From Variovorax paradoxus (lineage in GTDB: Bacteria > Pseudomonadota > Gammaproteobacteria > Burkholderiales > Burkholderiaceae_C): a stretch of 64,000 nucleotides of DNA. Under the pieces are notes generated by a model. The model had not been told where the DNA came from. It saw nothing but the letters and a program-made list of their open reading frames with translations, and ran no database searches. The first letter of the stretch is position 1. Each line of letters begins with the position of its first letter. The position numbers and the translations under genes were made by a program. Where the stretch lies: contig NZ_CP091716.1 in assembly GCF_022009635.1 (NCBI RefSeq), positions 2,309,001-2,373,000 on the forward strand, in the 5' to 3' direction. This document shows, one piece after another, positions 44,633-51,921 of the stretch.

Positions 44633-46211
44633 TGTTCGCGCCGTGCCGCCTGCCCGGCGCACGCTGCCTGCAATGCTGCTGCGGCAGGCCGATGTGTTCG
44701 GTGCGCGCGCGCTGCTGCGCATCGGGGCGCACGCCTGGACGCATCGCGACGCGGCGCAGGCCGCCGCAGTCCGTGCCGGTGCGTTGGCGGCCGCGGGCGT
44801 GGCGCGCGGCGACCGCATCGCGGTGATGTGCGGCAACCGCATCGAGTTTCTGGAGAGCTTTCTCGGCGCGGGCTGGCTGGGGGCGTCGACCGTTCCGGTC
44901 AACACCGCATCGATGGGGCCGCAGGTCGAATACTTCCTGGCGAACAGCCAGGCGAAGCTGCTGGTGATCGAGGCGGCGTTCGTCGAGCGGCTTGCGACAG
45001 CCGACCTGGCGCGCACGTCATTGCGCGAGATCTGGGTGGTAGGAGGCTCGGAGGCTGTCGAATGGCAGGTGCCCGCCGGCGTGCGCGTGGTGCCGTACCC
45101 CGAAGCAGGAGACGCCCTGGAGCCGGCGCCGGTGCAACCCGGCGATCCGCTTGCCATCCTCTATACCTCGGGCACTACAGGGCCCGCCAAGGGCGTGATC
45201 TGCCCGCATGCGCAGTATTTCTGGTGGGGCGTGAACAGCGCGGAAGTGCTCGGCGTGGGAGCCGATGACGTGCTGTGCACCACGCTTCCGCTGTTCCATA
45301 TCAACGCGCTCAACACCTTCGCGCAGGCTGCGCTGACGGGTGCCGAGGTGGTGTTCGAATCGCGCTTCTCGGCGTCGGGCTTCTGGCCCGCGATGCGTGC
45401 GAGCCGCGCGACGGTGGTGTACCTGTTGGGCGCGATGGTGCCGATTCTGTTGGCGCAGCCGGAAGGCGCGGGGGAGCGGGAGCATCGGGTGCGCATCGGG
45501 CTCGGGCCTGGCGTGCCTTCCGCCGCGGGTGCGACGTTCAAGGCGCGCACGGGCGTGTCGCTGCTCGAGGGCTACGGCTCGACCGAGACCAACTTCGCCA
45601 TCGCCACCGCGCCCGATTCGCCGCGCGGCGGCGTCATGGGCTGGTTGCGGCCAGGTTTCCAGGCGCGCGTGGCCGATGAAGACGACGTGGCGTTGCCGCC
45701 TGGCGAAGCCGGCGAATTGCTGCTGCGCGCGGACGAGCCCTATGCCTTTGCGAGCGGCTACTTCAACATGCCGGAAAAGACGGTCGAGGCCTGGCGCAAT
45801 CTCTGGTTCCATACCGGAGACCGCGTGGTGCGCGATGCCGACGGGGCCTTTCGTTTCGTCGACCGCATCAAGGACGCGATCCGGCGGCGGGGCGAGAACA
45901 TCTCTTCGTTCGAGGTCGAGCAGGTGCTGCTGAGCCATCCGGGCGTGGCCGCGTGTGCCGTGTATCCGGTGCGCTCCGAACTGGCGGAAGACGAGGTGAT
46001 GGCGGCGCTGGTTGCGCGCGAAGGCGTGCCGGTCGATCCTGCCGAACTGGCGCGTTTCTGCGAAGGGCGCTTGCCTTACTTCGCGGTGCCGCGCTACATC
46101 GACGTGCTGGCCGATCTGCCGCGCACCGAGAACGGCAAGGTGCAGAAGTTCAAGCTGCGCGAGCGCGGCGTGGGGCCGCTGACGTGGGACGGCCGGCCCG
46201 CGAGGAGCTAG
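44622..46211 (+). CDS. AMP-forming acyl-CoA ligase (second of two)
   Basis: The 529-residue ANL enzyme has [59 protein letters not shown] and the terminal catalytic Lys in [12 protein letters not shown]. It differs in substrate-pocket segments from the ligase at 30035. Two ligases suggest activation at two stages of the pathway, or of two related substrates. It overlaps livF by 11 bases and is followed after four bases by an SDR gene. Confidence 0.88.
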   Translation: MTTDVRAVPPARRTLPAMLLRQADVFGARALLRIGAHAWTHRDAAQAAAVRAGALAAAGVARGDRIAVMCGNRIEFLESFLGAGWLGASTVPVNTASMGPQVEYFLANSQAKLLVIEAAFVERLATADLARTSLREIWVVGGSEAVEWQVPAGVRVVPYPEAGDALEPAPVQPGDPLAILYTSGTTGPAKGVICPHAQYFWWGVNSAEVLGVGADDVLCTTLPLFHINALNTFAQAALTGAEVVFESRFSASGFWPAMRASRATVVYLLGAMVPILLAQPEGAGEREHRVRIGLGPGVPSAAGATFKARTGVSLLEGYGSTETNFAIATAPDSPRGGVMGWLRPGFQARVADEDDVALPPGEAGELLLRADEPYAFASGYFNMPEKTVEAWRNLWFHTGDRVVRDADGAFRFVDRIKDAIRRRGENISSFEVEQVLLSHPGVAACAVYPVRSELAEDEVMAALVAREGVPVDPAELARFCEGRLPYFAVPRYIDVLADLPRTENGKVQKFKLRERGVGPLTWDGRPARS

Positions 46212-46215
46212 ACGC

Positions 46216-46962
46216 ATGATGGACGCAGCGTCGACCCTTTCCGGCCGCGTGGCGTTCGTGACGGGGGCAGGACGCGGGCTTGGCGAGGCCATTGCCCGCG
46301 GGCTGTCGGAGGCGGGAGCGAAAGTCGCGTTGGCGGATGTCGATCTTGCAGGCGTGGAGGCGGTGGCAAAGGAGATCGGCGGCCTCGCGCTGCGGCTCGA
46401 TGTGCGTAACGAGGCCGGGTTCCGCGCCTGCTTCGACGAGGCCGTGGCGCACTTTGGCGCCGTCGACATCATGGTCAACAACGCGGCGCGCACGCCGACC
46501 ACCTCGCTGTGGGAGATCACGCCCGAGGAGTGGGACGACGTGCTCGCCATCAACCTGCGCGGCAGCTTCTTCGGCTGCCGCATTGCCGGCCGGCACATGC
46601 GCGAGCGGGGTACAGGGCGCATCGTCAACCTGGCGTCGATGGCGGGGCAGCAGTCCAGCGCGGCGACCGGCGTGCACTACGCGGCGAGCAAGGCGGGGTT
46701 GCTGGCGCTGACGCGCTCGTTCGCGCAGGAACTGGCACCGCACGGCGTGACCGTGAACGCGCTGGCGCCAGCGGCGATCCGGAGCCCCCTGCTCGAGGCG
46801 CTGGACCCCGCGCGGCGGCAGACGCTGCAAGCGAGCATTCCGATCGGGCGCTTCGGTTTGCCGGAGGAAGTGGCAGCCGCGGTGGTTTATCTCGCGTCCC
46901 CGGCGGCGGCCTTCTTGACCGGCGCCACCCTGGATCTCAACGGCGGCCGTTTCATGCGGTGA
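46216..46962 (+). CDS. short-chain dehydrogenase/reductase
   Basis: The 248-residue SDR has TGAGRGLG, NNAA in place of NNAG, an LASMAG Ser segment and YAASK, so it should be active. The C-terminus (FLTGATLDLNGGRFMR) is of the FabG-like group. It is the last gene of the contiguous run that begins at 23487; a possible internal promoter follows it. Confidence 0.86.
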   Translation: MMDAASTLSGRVAFVTGAGRGLGEAIARGLSEAGAKVALADVDLAGVEAVAKEIGGLALRLDVRNEAGFRACFDEAVAHFGAVDIMVNNAARTPTTSLWEITPEEWDDVLAINLRGSFFGCRIAGRHMRERGTGRIVNLASMAGQQSSAATGVHYAASKAGLLALTRSFAQELAPHGVTVNALAPAAIRSPLLEALDPARRQTLQASIPIGRFGLPEEVAAAVVYLASPAAAFLTGATLDLNGGRFMR

Positions 46963-46985
46963 CAACCCGTGCTCGTCCGCACCGC

Positions 46986-47013
46986 TAAAATGATTCAGAA
47001 CTAAAACATTCAG
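46986..47013. promoter_or_regulatory. candidate internal promoter and MarR operator
   Basis: TAAAAT at 46986-46991 is a -10 candidate with only a weak -35 (TGACAA at 46960, spacer 20). It is followed by two ATTCAG repeats (46993-46998 and 47008-47013) and by ATTCA-GAACTA-AAACATT at 46993-47010, which parallels the element before 23487. It sits 2 bases before the SDR-MarR-thioesterase unit. Confidence 0.4.
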
Positions 47014-47015
47014 GT

Positions 47016-47792
47016 ATGTACTCAAATTCATTGACTGGCCGCCATGCACTCGTCACGGGTGCCGCACGCGGCATTGGCGCCGAGATCGCCCGTACCCTTG
47101 CCGCCCAGGGGGCTCTTCTGACCCTGCTGGGGCGTGATCGCGAGGCACTGCAGCGGGTGGCCGACTCGCTGGAAGGCGACGGGCATGGCGTGGTTGCCGC
47201 GGATGTGGCGAACCAGGAGGCGGTACAGGCGGCCTTCGCCGAGGCGCGCGCCGTACGCGGGCCGGTCGCGATCCTCGTCAACAACGCGGGTGCGGCCGAG
47301 AGTGCGCCGTTCCTCAAGACTTCGTTTGATCTCTGGCAGCGGATGCTGTCGGTCAACCTCACGGGCAGCTTCCTGTGCGCGCAGGCGGCGCTACCCGACA
47401 TGCTCGACGCCGGCTGGGGGCGCATCGTCAATATCGCCAGCACGGCGGGGCAGAAGGGCTATGCCTATGTGGCGGCCTACACGGCCGCCAAGCACGGCGT
47501 GGTCGGGCTCACGCGTTCGCTGGCGCTCGAAGTGGCGCGCAAGGGCATCACGGTGAATGCGGTGTGCCCCGGCTATACCGACACCGACATTTTGCGCAAC
47601 AGCGTGGCCAATGTGGTCGGCAAGACAGGACGCAGCGAAGCCGATGCGCTGGCGGAGTTCTCGAGCGTCAACCCGCAGCGCCGCATCGTGCAGCCGGCAG
47701 AGGTGGCCGACACAGTGCGCTGGCTGTGCGGCGAAGGTGCTGCGTCGGTTACGGGGCAGTCGATCTCGGTTTCAGGAGGAGAAGTGACATGA
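47016..47792 (+). CDS. short-chain dehydrogenase/reductase (3-hydroxyacyl-CoA type)
   Basis: The 258-residue SDR has [22 protein letters not shown] and YTAAKHG, all intact; the [10 protein letters not shown] lid and [12 protein letters not shown] end are typical of 3-hydroxybutyrate/3-hydroxyacyl-CoA dehydrogenases. Its stop overlaps the MarR start by four bases. The third active SDR of the locus. Confidence 0.86.
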   Translation: MYSNSLTGRHALVTGAARGIGAEIARTLAAQGALLTLLGRDREALQRVADSLEGDGHGVVAADVANQEAVQAAFAEARAVRGPVAILVNNAGAAESAPFLKTSFDLWQRMLSVNLTGSFLCAQAALPDMLDAGWGRIVNIASTAGQKGYAYVAAYTAAKHGVVGLTRSLALEVARKGITVNAVCPGYTDTDILRNSVANVVGKTGRSEADALAEFSSVNPQRRIVQPAEVADTVRWLCGEGAASVTGQSISVSGGEVT

Positions 47793-48319
47793 CACGCAAC
47801 GATGCTTCTCATGCGGCGTTGAGCGACGCCGAAGAACTGGGCCACGAAGCGCGCGCCGGCCATGAAGACCACGCGATGCTCAAGCTGTGGCTGCGCATGC
47901 TGGCCAGTACCACGCAGATCGAGGCCGAGATCCGGCGCCGGCTGCGGGAGCGCTTCGGTATCTCGCTGGCACGCTTCGACTACATGGCGCAGCTCTACCG
48001 CTACAAGGACGGGCTGAAGATGCGCGTGCTGTCGCGCTATCTGATGGTGACGGGCGGCAACGTCACGGGCCTGACGGACGAACTCGAACGCGAAGGCATG
48101 GTGGCGCGCGCACCCAGCCCGGACGACCGCCGTGCGTGGATCGTGAGTCTCACGCCCACCGGGCGCCGCACTTTTGAGACCATGGCGAGCGAGCACGAGC
48201 AATGGATCCTCGAAATGTTCTCGGGGCTCGACATGAAGACGGTGAAGCAACTGCATACGCAGCTTGGCCTGCTGCGTGTGCACGTGATGCGCGGCGAGCC
48301 TTCGGGCGAGGAGGGGTGA
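47789..48319 (+). CDS. MarR-family regulator at the distal end of the catabolic locus
   Basis: The 176-residue winged-helix protein has a ~25-residue N-terminal extension, a recognition region [19 protein letters not shown], and the wing [18 protein letters not shown]. The start overlaps the preceding SDR stop, and GGAG lies just upstream. A regulator of the aromatic-acid MarR type, probably binding a pathway CoA-thioester or acid. Two MarR genes flank the locus, as in the Variovorax auxin locus. Confidence 0.88.
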   Translation: MTRNDASHAALSDAEELGHEARAGHEDHAMLKLWLRMLASTTQIEAEIRRRLRERFGISLARFDYMAQLYRYKDGLKMRVLSRYLMVTGGNVTGLTDELEREGMVARAPSPDDRRAWIVSLTPTGRRTFETMASEHEQWILEMFSGLDMKTVKQLHTQLGLLRVHVMRGEPSGEEG

Positions 48320-48321
48320 GC

Positions 48322-48756
48322 ATGGGCGAGAGCAGCGAGTTTTGCCGGCCGAGGCTGATCCGCTTCTCGGACTGCGATCCGGCGGGAATCGTCTTCTATC
48401 CGCAGTACTTCGTGATGCTCAACGGCCTCGTCGAAGACTGGGTGAACGAAGGCCTCGGGCTCAGCTATCACGGGCTGGTGGCGCAGCGGCGAATCGGCCT
48501 GCCGACCGTGAAGCTCGAAGCCGACTTCCGCGCGGTGAGCCGCATGGGCGATCAGGTGATGCTCGGACTGGCCGTCGAGCGACTGGGTTCGCGTTCGATG
48601 ACCTTGCGCGTGCGCTGCTTCGATCCCGTCGATGGTGAGGTGCGCATGCAGATGCAGCAGGTGCTGGTGACCACGTCGCTCGAAACGCATCGCGCGGTTG
48701 CCATTCCGGATGACATGCGCGCGGCCATCGTGCGCAACGCGCCCGAATTGGGCTGA
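48322..48756 (+). CDS. hotdog-fold acyl-CoA thioesterase (4-hydroxybenzoyl-CoA type)
   Basis: The 144-residue protein has the active-site motif RFSDCDPAGIVFYPQYF of 4-hydroxybenzoyl-CoA thioesterases, with the catalytic Asp in DCD. It probably releases the aromatic acid product (an anthranilate-type acid) from CoA at the end of the pathway, or relieves CoA trapping. It starts two bases after the MarR gene stop. Confidence 0.87.
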   Translation: MGESSEFCRPRLIRFSDCDPAGIVFYPQYFVMLNGLVEDWVNEGLGLSYHGLVAQRRIGLPTVKLEADFRAVSRMGDQVMLGLAVERLGSRSMTLRVRCFDPVDGEVRMQMQQVLVTTSLETHRAVAIPDDMRAAIVRNAPELG

Positions 48757-48762
48757 GCTTCT

Positions 48763-49158
48763 TCAGGCAGCGGGCTCGCTGCCGGCCGTAGCGTCCTGAG
48801 CGCGCTTCTTCAGCCAGCCGGTGAGTTCCTTCTTTCCCTTGGCATTGGCGGCACGCCACGCCTCGCGTGCCGCCGCGATGAAGCGCTCTTCCGCCGCATC
48901 GGGCACTTCGCTGGGACGGTCTTCCTTGTCGAGCCAGCCGGTTTCCACGTTGCAGTGCCGTTCGATCTGTCGCGCCAGGTTGTCGCCGATGGGCCGCGAA
49001 CTCTTGATCTGGCTCCACATGCTGGGAGATATTTCGATCTTCTTCGCGAACGCCTGGTCCAGGCCCTTGGCAGGCAGGCCCGCGGCAACGGCCTCTTCGA
49101 GAAAACGGCGATGAAGCGCGAGGGCATTGCGGCGACGCGCGACGGTGATATTGGGCAC
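48763..49158 (-). CDS. XRE-like DNA-binding protein
   Basis: A 131-residue, basic protein. Its N-terminal half contains a helix-turn-helix-like stretch (FAKKIEISPSMWSQIKSSR, then NLARQIERHCNV) resembling XRE/Cro-type regulators; the C-terminal part is Ala/Lys-rich and probably flexible. Divergent from the small ORF at 49312 across a region with dyad sequences, consistent with autoregulation. I cannot assign a target. Confidence 0.65.
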   Translation of the reverse strand: MPNITVARRRNALALHRRFLEEAVAAGLPAKGLDQAFAKKIEISPSMWSQIKSSRPIGDNLARQIERHCNVETGWLDKEDRPSEVPDAAEERFIAAAREAWRAANAKGKKELTGWLKKRAQDATAGSEPAA

Positions 49159-49177
49159 TGTTCAAAAACAACAACAA

Positions 49178-49230
49178 GACAAAAAAAGATTGTCCCGGTT
49201 GTTGACGTCGCCGTAAACACTATTTACAGT
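49178..49230. promoter_or_regulatory. divergent promoter/operator region
   Basis: TTGACG (49202-49207), a 17-base spacer and TACAGT (49225-49230) form a plus-strand promoter candidate. GTAAA-N5-TTTAC (49213-49227) overlaps the -10, and GACAA (49178-49182) pairs with TTGTC (49190-49194) inside a larger CAAC...GTTG dyad. These are candidate operators for the XRE-like protein at 48763. Confidence 0.4.
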
Positions 49231-49311
49231 TGTCTTCATTCGCGGCCCAAGCCGTACCTTTTTTCCAACCCCTAACAGCCGACAGCGGCAATTTTTGACT
49301 CAGGAACCATC

Positions 49312-49515
49312 GTGAACATCGCATTGACCCTCGCCAGCATTCGACCCGCCTCGGGCCGATCGCTCGTGCGCGTCTGGGCGTGCGGTGGTTTCGGCGGCAT
49401 GCCGTCGACCCGACTGAATCAGCACCAGAGCCACGTGTATTCCACGAAAGCCGCAGCCAGCCTGCGCGTTGGAAAAGTCGAGGATCAGGTGCTACCGGGT
49501 GGAGGTTGCGCGTAG
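49312..49515 (+). CDS. possible small protein (or small RNA)
   Basis: A 67-codon frame starts with GTG at 49312, with AGGAA five bases upstream, a promoter candidate about 80 bases before it, and a strong terminator about 30 bases after its stop. The product (Met-Asn-Ile-Ala-Leu-Thr ...) is basic, without a recognised domain. Third-position GC is somewhat lower than in neighbours. The transcription unit looks real, but whether it is translated, or is an sRNA, is uncertain. Confidence 0.4.
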   Translation: MNIALTLASIRPASGRSLVRVWACGGFGGMPSTRLNQHQSHVYSTKAAASLRVGKVEDQVLPGGGCA

Positions 49516-49545
49516 GCGCATACCTTCCAAGCTCTCTCTTGCAGA

Positions 49546-49582
49546 GGCCCGGACACCGAAAGGTTCCGGGCCTTTTTGTTTT
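49546..49582 (+). terminator. strong Rho-independent terminator
   Basis: GGCCCGGA and TCCGGGCC form an 8-base stem around an 11-base loop, followed by a TTTTTGTTTTG tract. It closes the 49312 unit. Confidence 0.9.
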
Positions 49583-49901
49583 GCTTGTTTGTTTGTTGTC
49601 GGCCGTGCTTGGCCATTCCGGGTGTGCCTTCACCACACCGCCAGAGCCCACCGCGTAGACGGTCTGGCGGGATGTGCAGGAATTGATCACTCCTGTGCAG
49701 CGACGTCGTACGGGACAGCGCCCAGCGTGCTGTTCGTCGCGTGAGGACACAACCGGAATGGAAAGCGAGCGGGCTACCGCTTTCACCACCGAACCCGAGC
49801 GGGACCGGGCCATGCAGATGGCCCTCCCGCGGAAACCGGCCGCAAAGATTGGGCGGCGCCGGAACTCGTAACCGGACACTTTTTCGATTCTTGTTTTTCG
49901 A
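49583..49901. other. non-coding gap before tRNA-Arg
   Basis: About 320 bases without a supported gene. The short frames here have no ribosome-binding site and no recognisable product. The promoter of tRNA-Arg should lie within the last part of it, but I cannot point to a clear one. Confidence 0.4.
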
Positions 49902-49978
49902 CCCGCGTTAGCTCAATGGATCAGAGCACTTGCCTACGAAGCAAGGGGTTGCACGTTCGAGTCGTGCACGTGGGGCCA
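49902..49978 (+). tRNA. tRNA-Arg (ACG)
   Basis: A 77-base cloverleaf including the encoded CCA. Acceptor CCCGCGT/ACGTGGG, D stem GCTC/GAGC, anticodon stem CTTGC/GCAAG with loop CTACGAA (anticodon ACG at 49936-49938), T stem GCACG/CGTGC with loop TTCGAGT. Confidence 0.95.
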
Positions 49979-50015
49979 TTTTTCTGTTTGCTGTCACACC
50001 AACCAAGGAGCCGTC

Positions 50016-50222
50016 ATGCGCAAGCGCAATACCCCGATCCGGATGATCACCGTGCGTCCCGCACAGCCGCGCAAGCGCATGGTGCTGGCCTTGGCCCAAC
50101 GCTTCGGCATCGTGACCGATGCACGGCGTGCCTCGGAAAGCGGCGACGCACCGCCCGGTCGCGAGCTTCAGCTCGAAGGCCTCGATCTCGACCAGCGCGT
50201 GCGCGCGGTCGGCGAGTGGTAG
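50016..50222 (+). CDS. small basic protein between two tRNA genes
   Basis: A 68-codon frame with AAGGAG well placed upstream. The product begins MRKRNTPIRMITVRPAQPRK and is rich in Arg, with an acidic middle. No domain is recognised. It lies 37 bases after tRNA-Arg and 21 before tRNA-His, so it is probably co-transcribed with them. Moderate confidence that it is real. Confidence 0.55.
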   Translation: MRKRNTPIRMITVRPAQPRKRMVLALAQRFGIVTDARRASESGDAPPGRELQLEGLDLDQRVRAVGEW

Positions 50223-50243
50223 AGCCGACCGATCATGTTTCAT

Positions 50244-50318
50244 GGTGCGCGTAGCTCAATGGCAGAGCCGCGGGTTGTGGTCCCGCTGACGACGGTTCGA
50301 TCCCGTTCGTGCACCCCA
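50244..50318 (+). tRNA. tRNA-His (GTG)
   Basis: A 75-base cloverleaf with the extra G at -1 (50244) and C73, the tRNA-His identity pair, and encoded CCA. Acceptor GTGCGCG/CGTGCAC, anticodon stem GCGGG/CCCGC with loop TTGTGGT, T loop TTCGATC. Confidence 0.95.
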
Positions 50319-50379
50319 TCGTTTTCTGGATTTCACTCAACGTCGTCACGACGACCATCGCCGCGAAAGGAGGCGAGAC

Positions 50380-50943
50380 ATGCATCCTCACGTCCTGCAA
50401 CTCGATATTCAGGGCACGCCGCAAGCCTGGATCTCGCTGGAGCAGGCGGTGTTGCACTACGCCACCGGCTCCGTGGCCTGGGAAGACGGCGACCTGCCGC
50501 TGGCGACGCTGCGCGGCGGTTTCAACGTAGCGCGCGGTGTGCAGTCGCGCGTCGAGGTGGCGCCGATCATCGCGCTGCGCGGTGCTTCGAAGATCAATCT
50601 CTTCGACGTGGTCCCGAGCGTCACCAAGACCAAGCTGCTTCGCCGCGACCGCCACACCTGCGCCTACTGCGCAGGCGTGTTCCAGGAGCGCGATCTGCAG
50701 TGCGAGCATGTGATGCCCGAGTCGCGCGGCGGCCCGTGGACATGGACCAACCTCGTGAGCGCGTGTGCGGTCTGCAACAACCGCAAGGCCGCGCGCACGC
50801 CGGAGGAAGCAGGCATGCCGCTGGTGTACCTGCCTTATGTGCCGAGCCGCTTCGAGAACTTTCTGCTCGAAGGTCGCAACATCCGTGCGGACGTGCACGA
50901 GTGGCTCGCGAAGCGGCTGCCCAAGGGTTCGCGGCTCCAGTAG
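50380..50943 (+). CDS. HNH endonuclease
   Basis: The 187-residue protein has a C-terminal HNH domain: zinc CAYC, then LQCEHVMPESRGG with the catalytic His, then TNLVSACAVCNNRKAAR. Lone HNH proteins of this kind are common in Burkholderiales; the substrate is unknown, and nothing nearby suggests a phage or restriction system. The ATG at 50380 follows a GGAGG by about 5 bases. It follows tRNA-His by 61 bases. Confidence 0.85.
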   Translation: MHPHVLQLDIQGTPQAWISLEQAVLHYATGSVAWEDGDLPLATLRGGFNVARGVQSRVEVAPIIALRGASKINLFDVVPSVTKTKLLRRDRHTCAYCAGVFQERDLQCEHVMPESRGGPWTWTNLVSACAVCNNRKAARTPEEAGMPLVYLPYVPSRFENFLLEGRNIRADVHEWLAKRLPKGSRLQ

Positions 50944-50984
50944 GGGCTTGGCGGTGATGTTCGTTCTCGCCGGTGCCTATGAAA

Positions 50985-51015
50985 AAAGCCCGCTGTCCTG
51001 GAGGCAGCGGGCTTT
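50985..51015. terminator. bidirectional terminator
   Basis: AAAGCCCGCTG and CAGCGGGCTTT form an 11-base stem with A/T runs on both sides, so it can serve the HNH gene (plus) and the small membrane protein gene at 51035 (minus). Confidence 0.85.
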
Positions 51016-51034
51016 GTCGTTTGAGGCGTGCGGA

Positions 51035-51211
51035 TCAGCGTCCGACGCCGAAGAAGCGGTAGGCGATCACCCCCGCAGCTGCAAGTCCTCCCACGATGAC
51101 AGCGATCACTTTGGTGGCGCGGCCGGTGCCGCGTCGCGGGCGAGGCCAATGGTCCGGCCCGATCAAGTCGATGGGTACCGTGGGTTTGCCTATGTCGGAA
51201 GCCTTTTCCAT
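51035..51211 (-). CDS. small single-pass membrane protein
   Basis: A 58-residue product starting MEKASDIGKPTVPIDLIG, with a basic stretch (PRPRRGTGRATK) followed by one hydrophobic helix (VIAVIVGGLAAAGVIAYRFF) and a short C-terminus. N-in topology by the positive-inside rule. No family is recognised. A shared terminator lies just downstream. Confidence 0.6.
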   Translation of the reverse strand: MEKASDIGKPTVPIDLIGPDHWPRPRRGTGRATKVIAVIVGGLAAAGVIAYRFFGVGR

Positions 51212-51302
51212 GGCAAGAAATATAGCCTACGCCCAGAATCACATGCCGCTACCGGCCCGCACCTTGGTTGTCAGGTATCGCTGCGGGCACCGGCGATAGA
51301 CG

Positions 51303-51329
51303 GGCAAAAAAATACCCGCAGGAGCGGGT
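51303..51329 (-). terminator. minus-strand Rho-independent terminator
   Basis: On the minus strand ACCCGC, four bases, GCGGGT is followed by A and seven T. The next annotated minus-strand gene upstream of it is the response regulator ending at 51903, so its transcript may run across the plus-strand gene at 51484 before stopping here. Confidence 0.7.
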
Positions 51330-51432
51330 CTGAACGAGCTTTTGAGCTTCGAGTTTGTGTCCCTGTCGTAATGTTCTTGTGATGCGTGACAGCCATTGCA
51401 AGATGCCACGCCGTACCGGGGGCTTTTGTAGG

Positions 51433-51453
51433 TTGCGTCTGGGTAAGACGCAA
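51433..51453. promoter_or_regulatory. inverted repeat before the 51484 gene
   Basis: TTGCGTCT and AGACGCAA, an exact 8-base inverted repeat with a 5-base spacer, 30 bases before the ATG. It could be an operator or a leader hairpin. Confidence 0.4.
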
Positions 51454-51483
51454 GTGGTCGATAAAAATGTGAAATATTGCCGT

Positions 51484-51921
51484 ATGGACAAGAAAATCAT
51501 TCTCGAAAGTTTGACGAGAGCACTGGAGAGCTGGGTTCGCAACGCTCCGGCGGCGCAACTCTGGCAGGTGCATCAATCGGGTGGCCTAGGTGCGTCCATC
51601 GATATGGATGAAGACATCGTGCGGGTCCGCGTTACGCTGGGCGGGCCGCGCAACGCGCTGTCGGATGTCGGCAAGACAGACGGGCGTTTGCCGGTGACGG
51701 AGGCTTTTCTGGGTGGCGGCAATGCGGTCTGGGGCGCGCCGCCGCTTCAGGGCAGCCTTGCGCGCGAGCAGTGGTTCCTGTCGAGCGAACTCGCACAGGA
51801 GCATGCGCGTCAGTACTTGATTGCCGAACTGGGTGAGCAGCGGGAGGCGCTGGTACGCTTTCTTGACGACTGGGTTGCCAGGCAGAGCGCCTCCGGTGCT
51901 ATTCATATCGCAGGAATGTGA
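51484..51921 (+). CDS. hypothetical protein
   Basis: A 145-residue soluble protein beginning MDKKIILESLTRALESWV. It is rich in helix-forming residues, without membrane segment or recognised domain. The ATG at 51484 is the first plausible start; the open frame before it runs through the inverted repeat. Its 3' end overlaps the convergent response regulator by 19 bases, so the two may affect each other's expression. Confidence 0.65.
   Translation: MDKKIILESLTRALESWVRNAPAAQLWQVHQSGGLGASIDMDEDIVRVRVTLGGPRNALSDVGKTDGRLPVTEAFLGGGNAVWGAPPLQGSLAREQWFLSSELAQEHARQYLIAELGEQREALVRFLDDWVARQSASGAIHIAGM

Noticed and set aside
48763..51030. Prophage or integrative element
   Set aside because: An XRE-like regulator, HNH nuclease and tRNAs are present, but there is no integrase, structural phage gene or attachment repeat.
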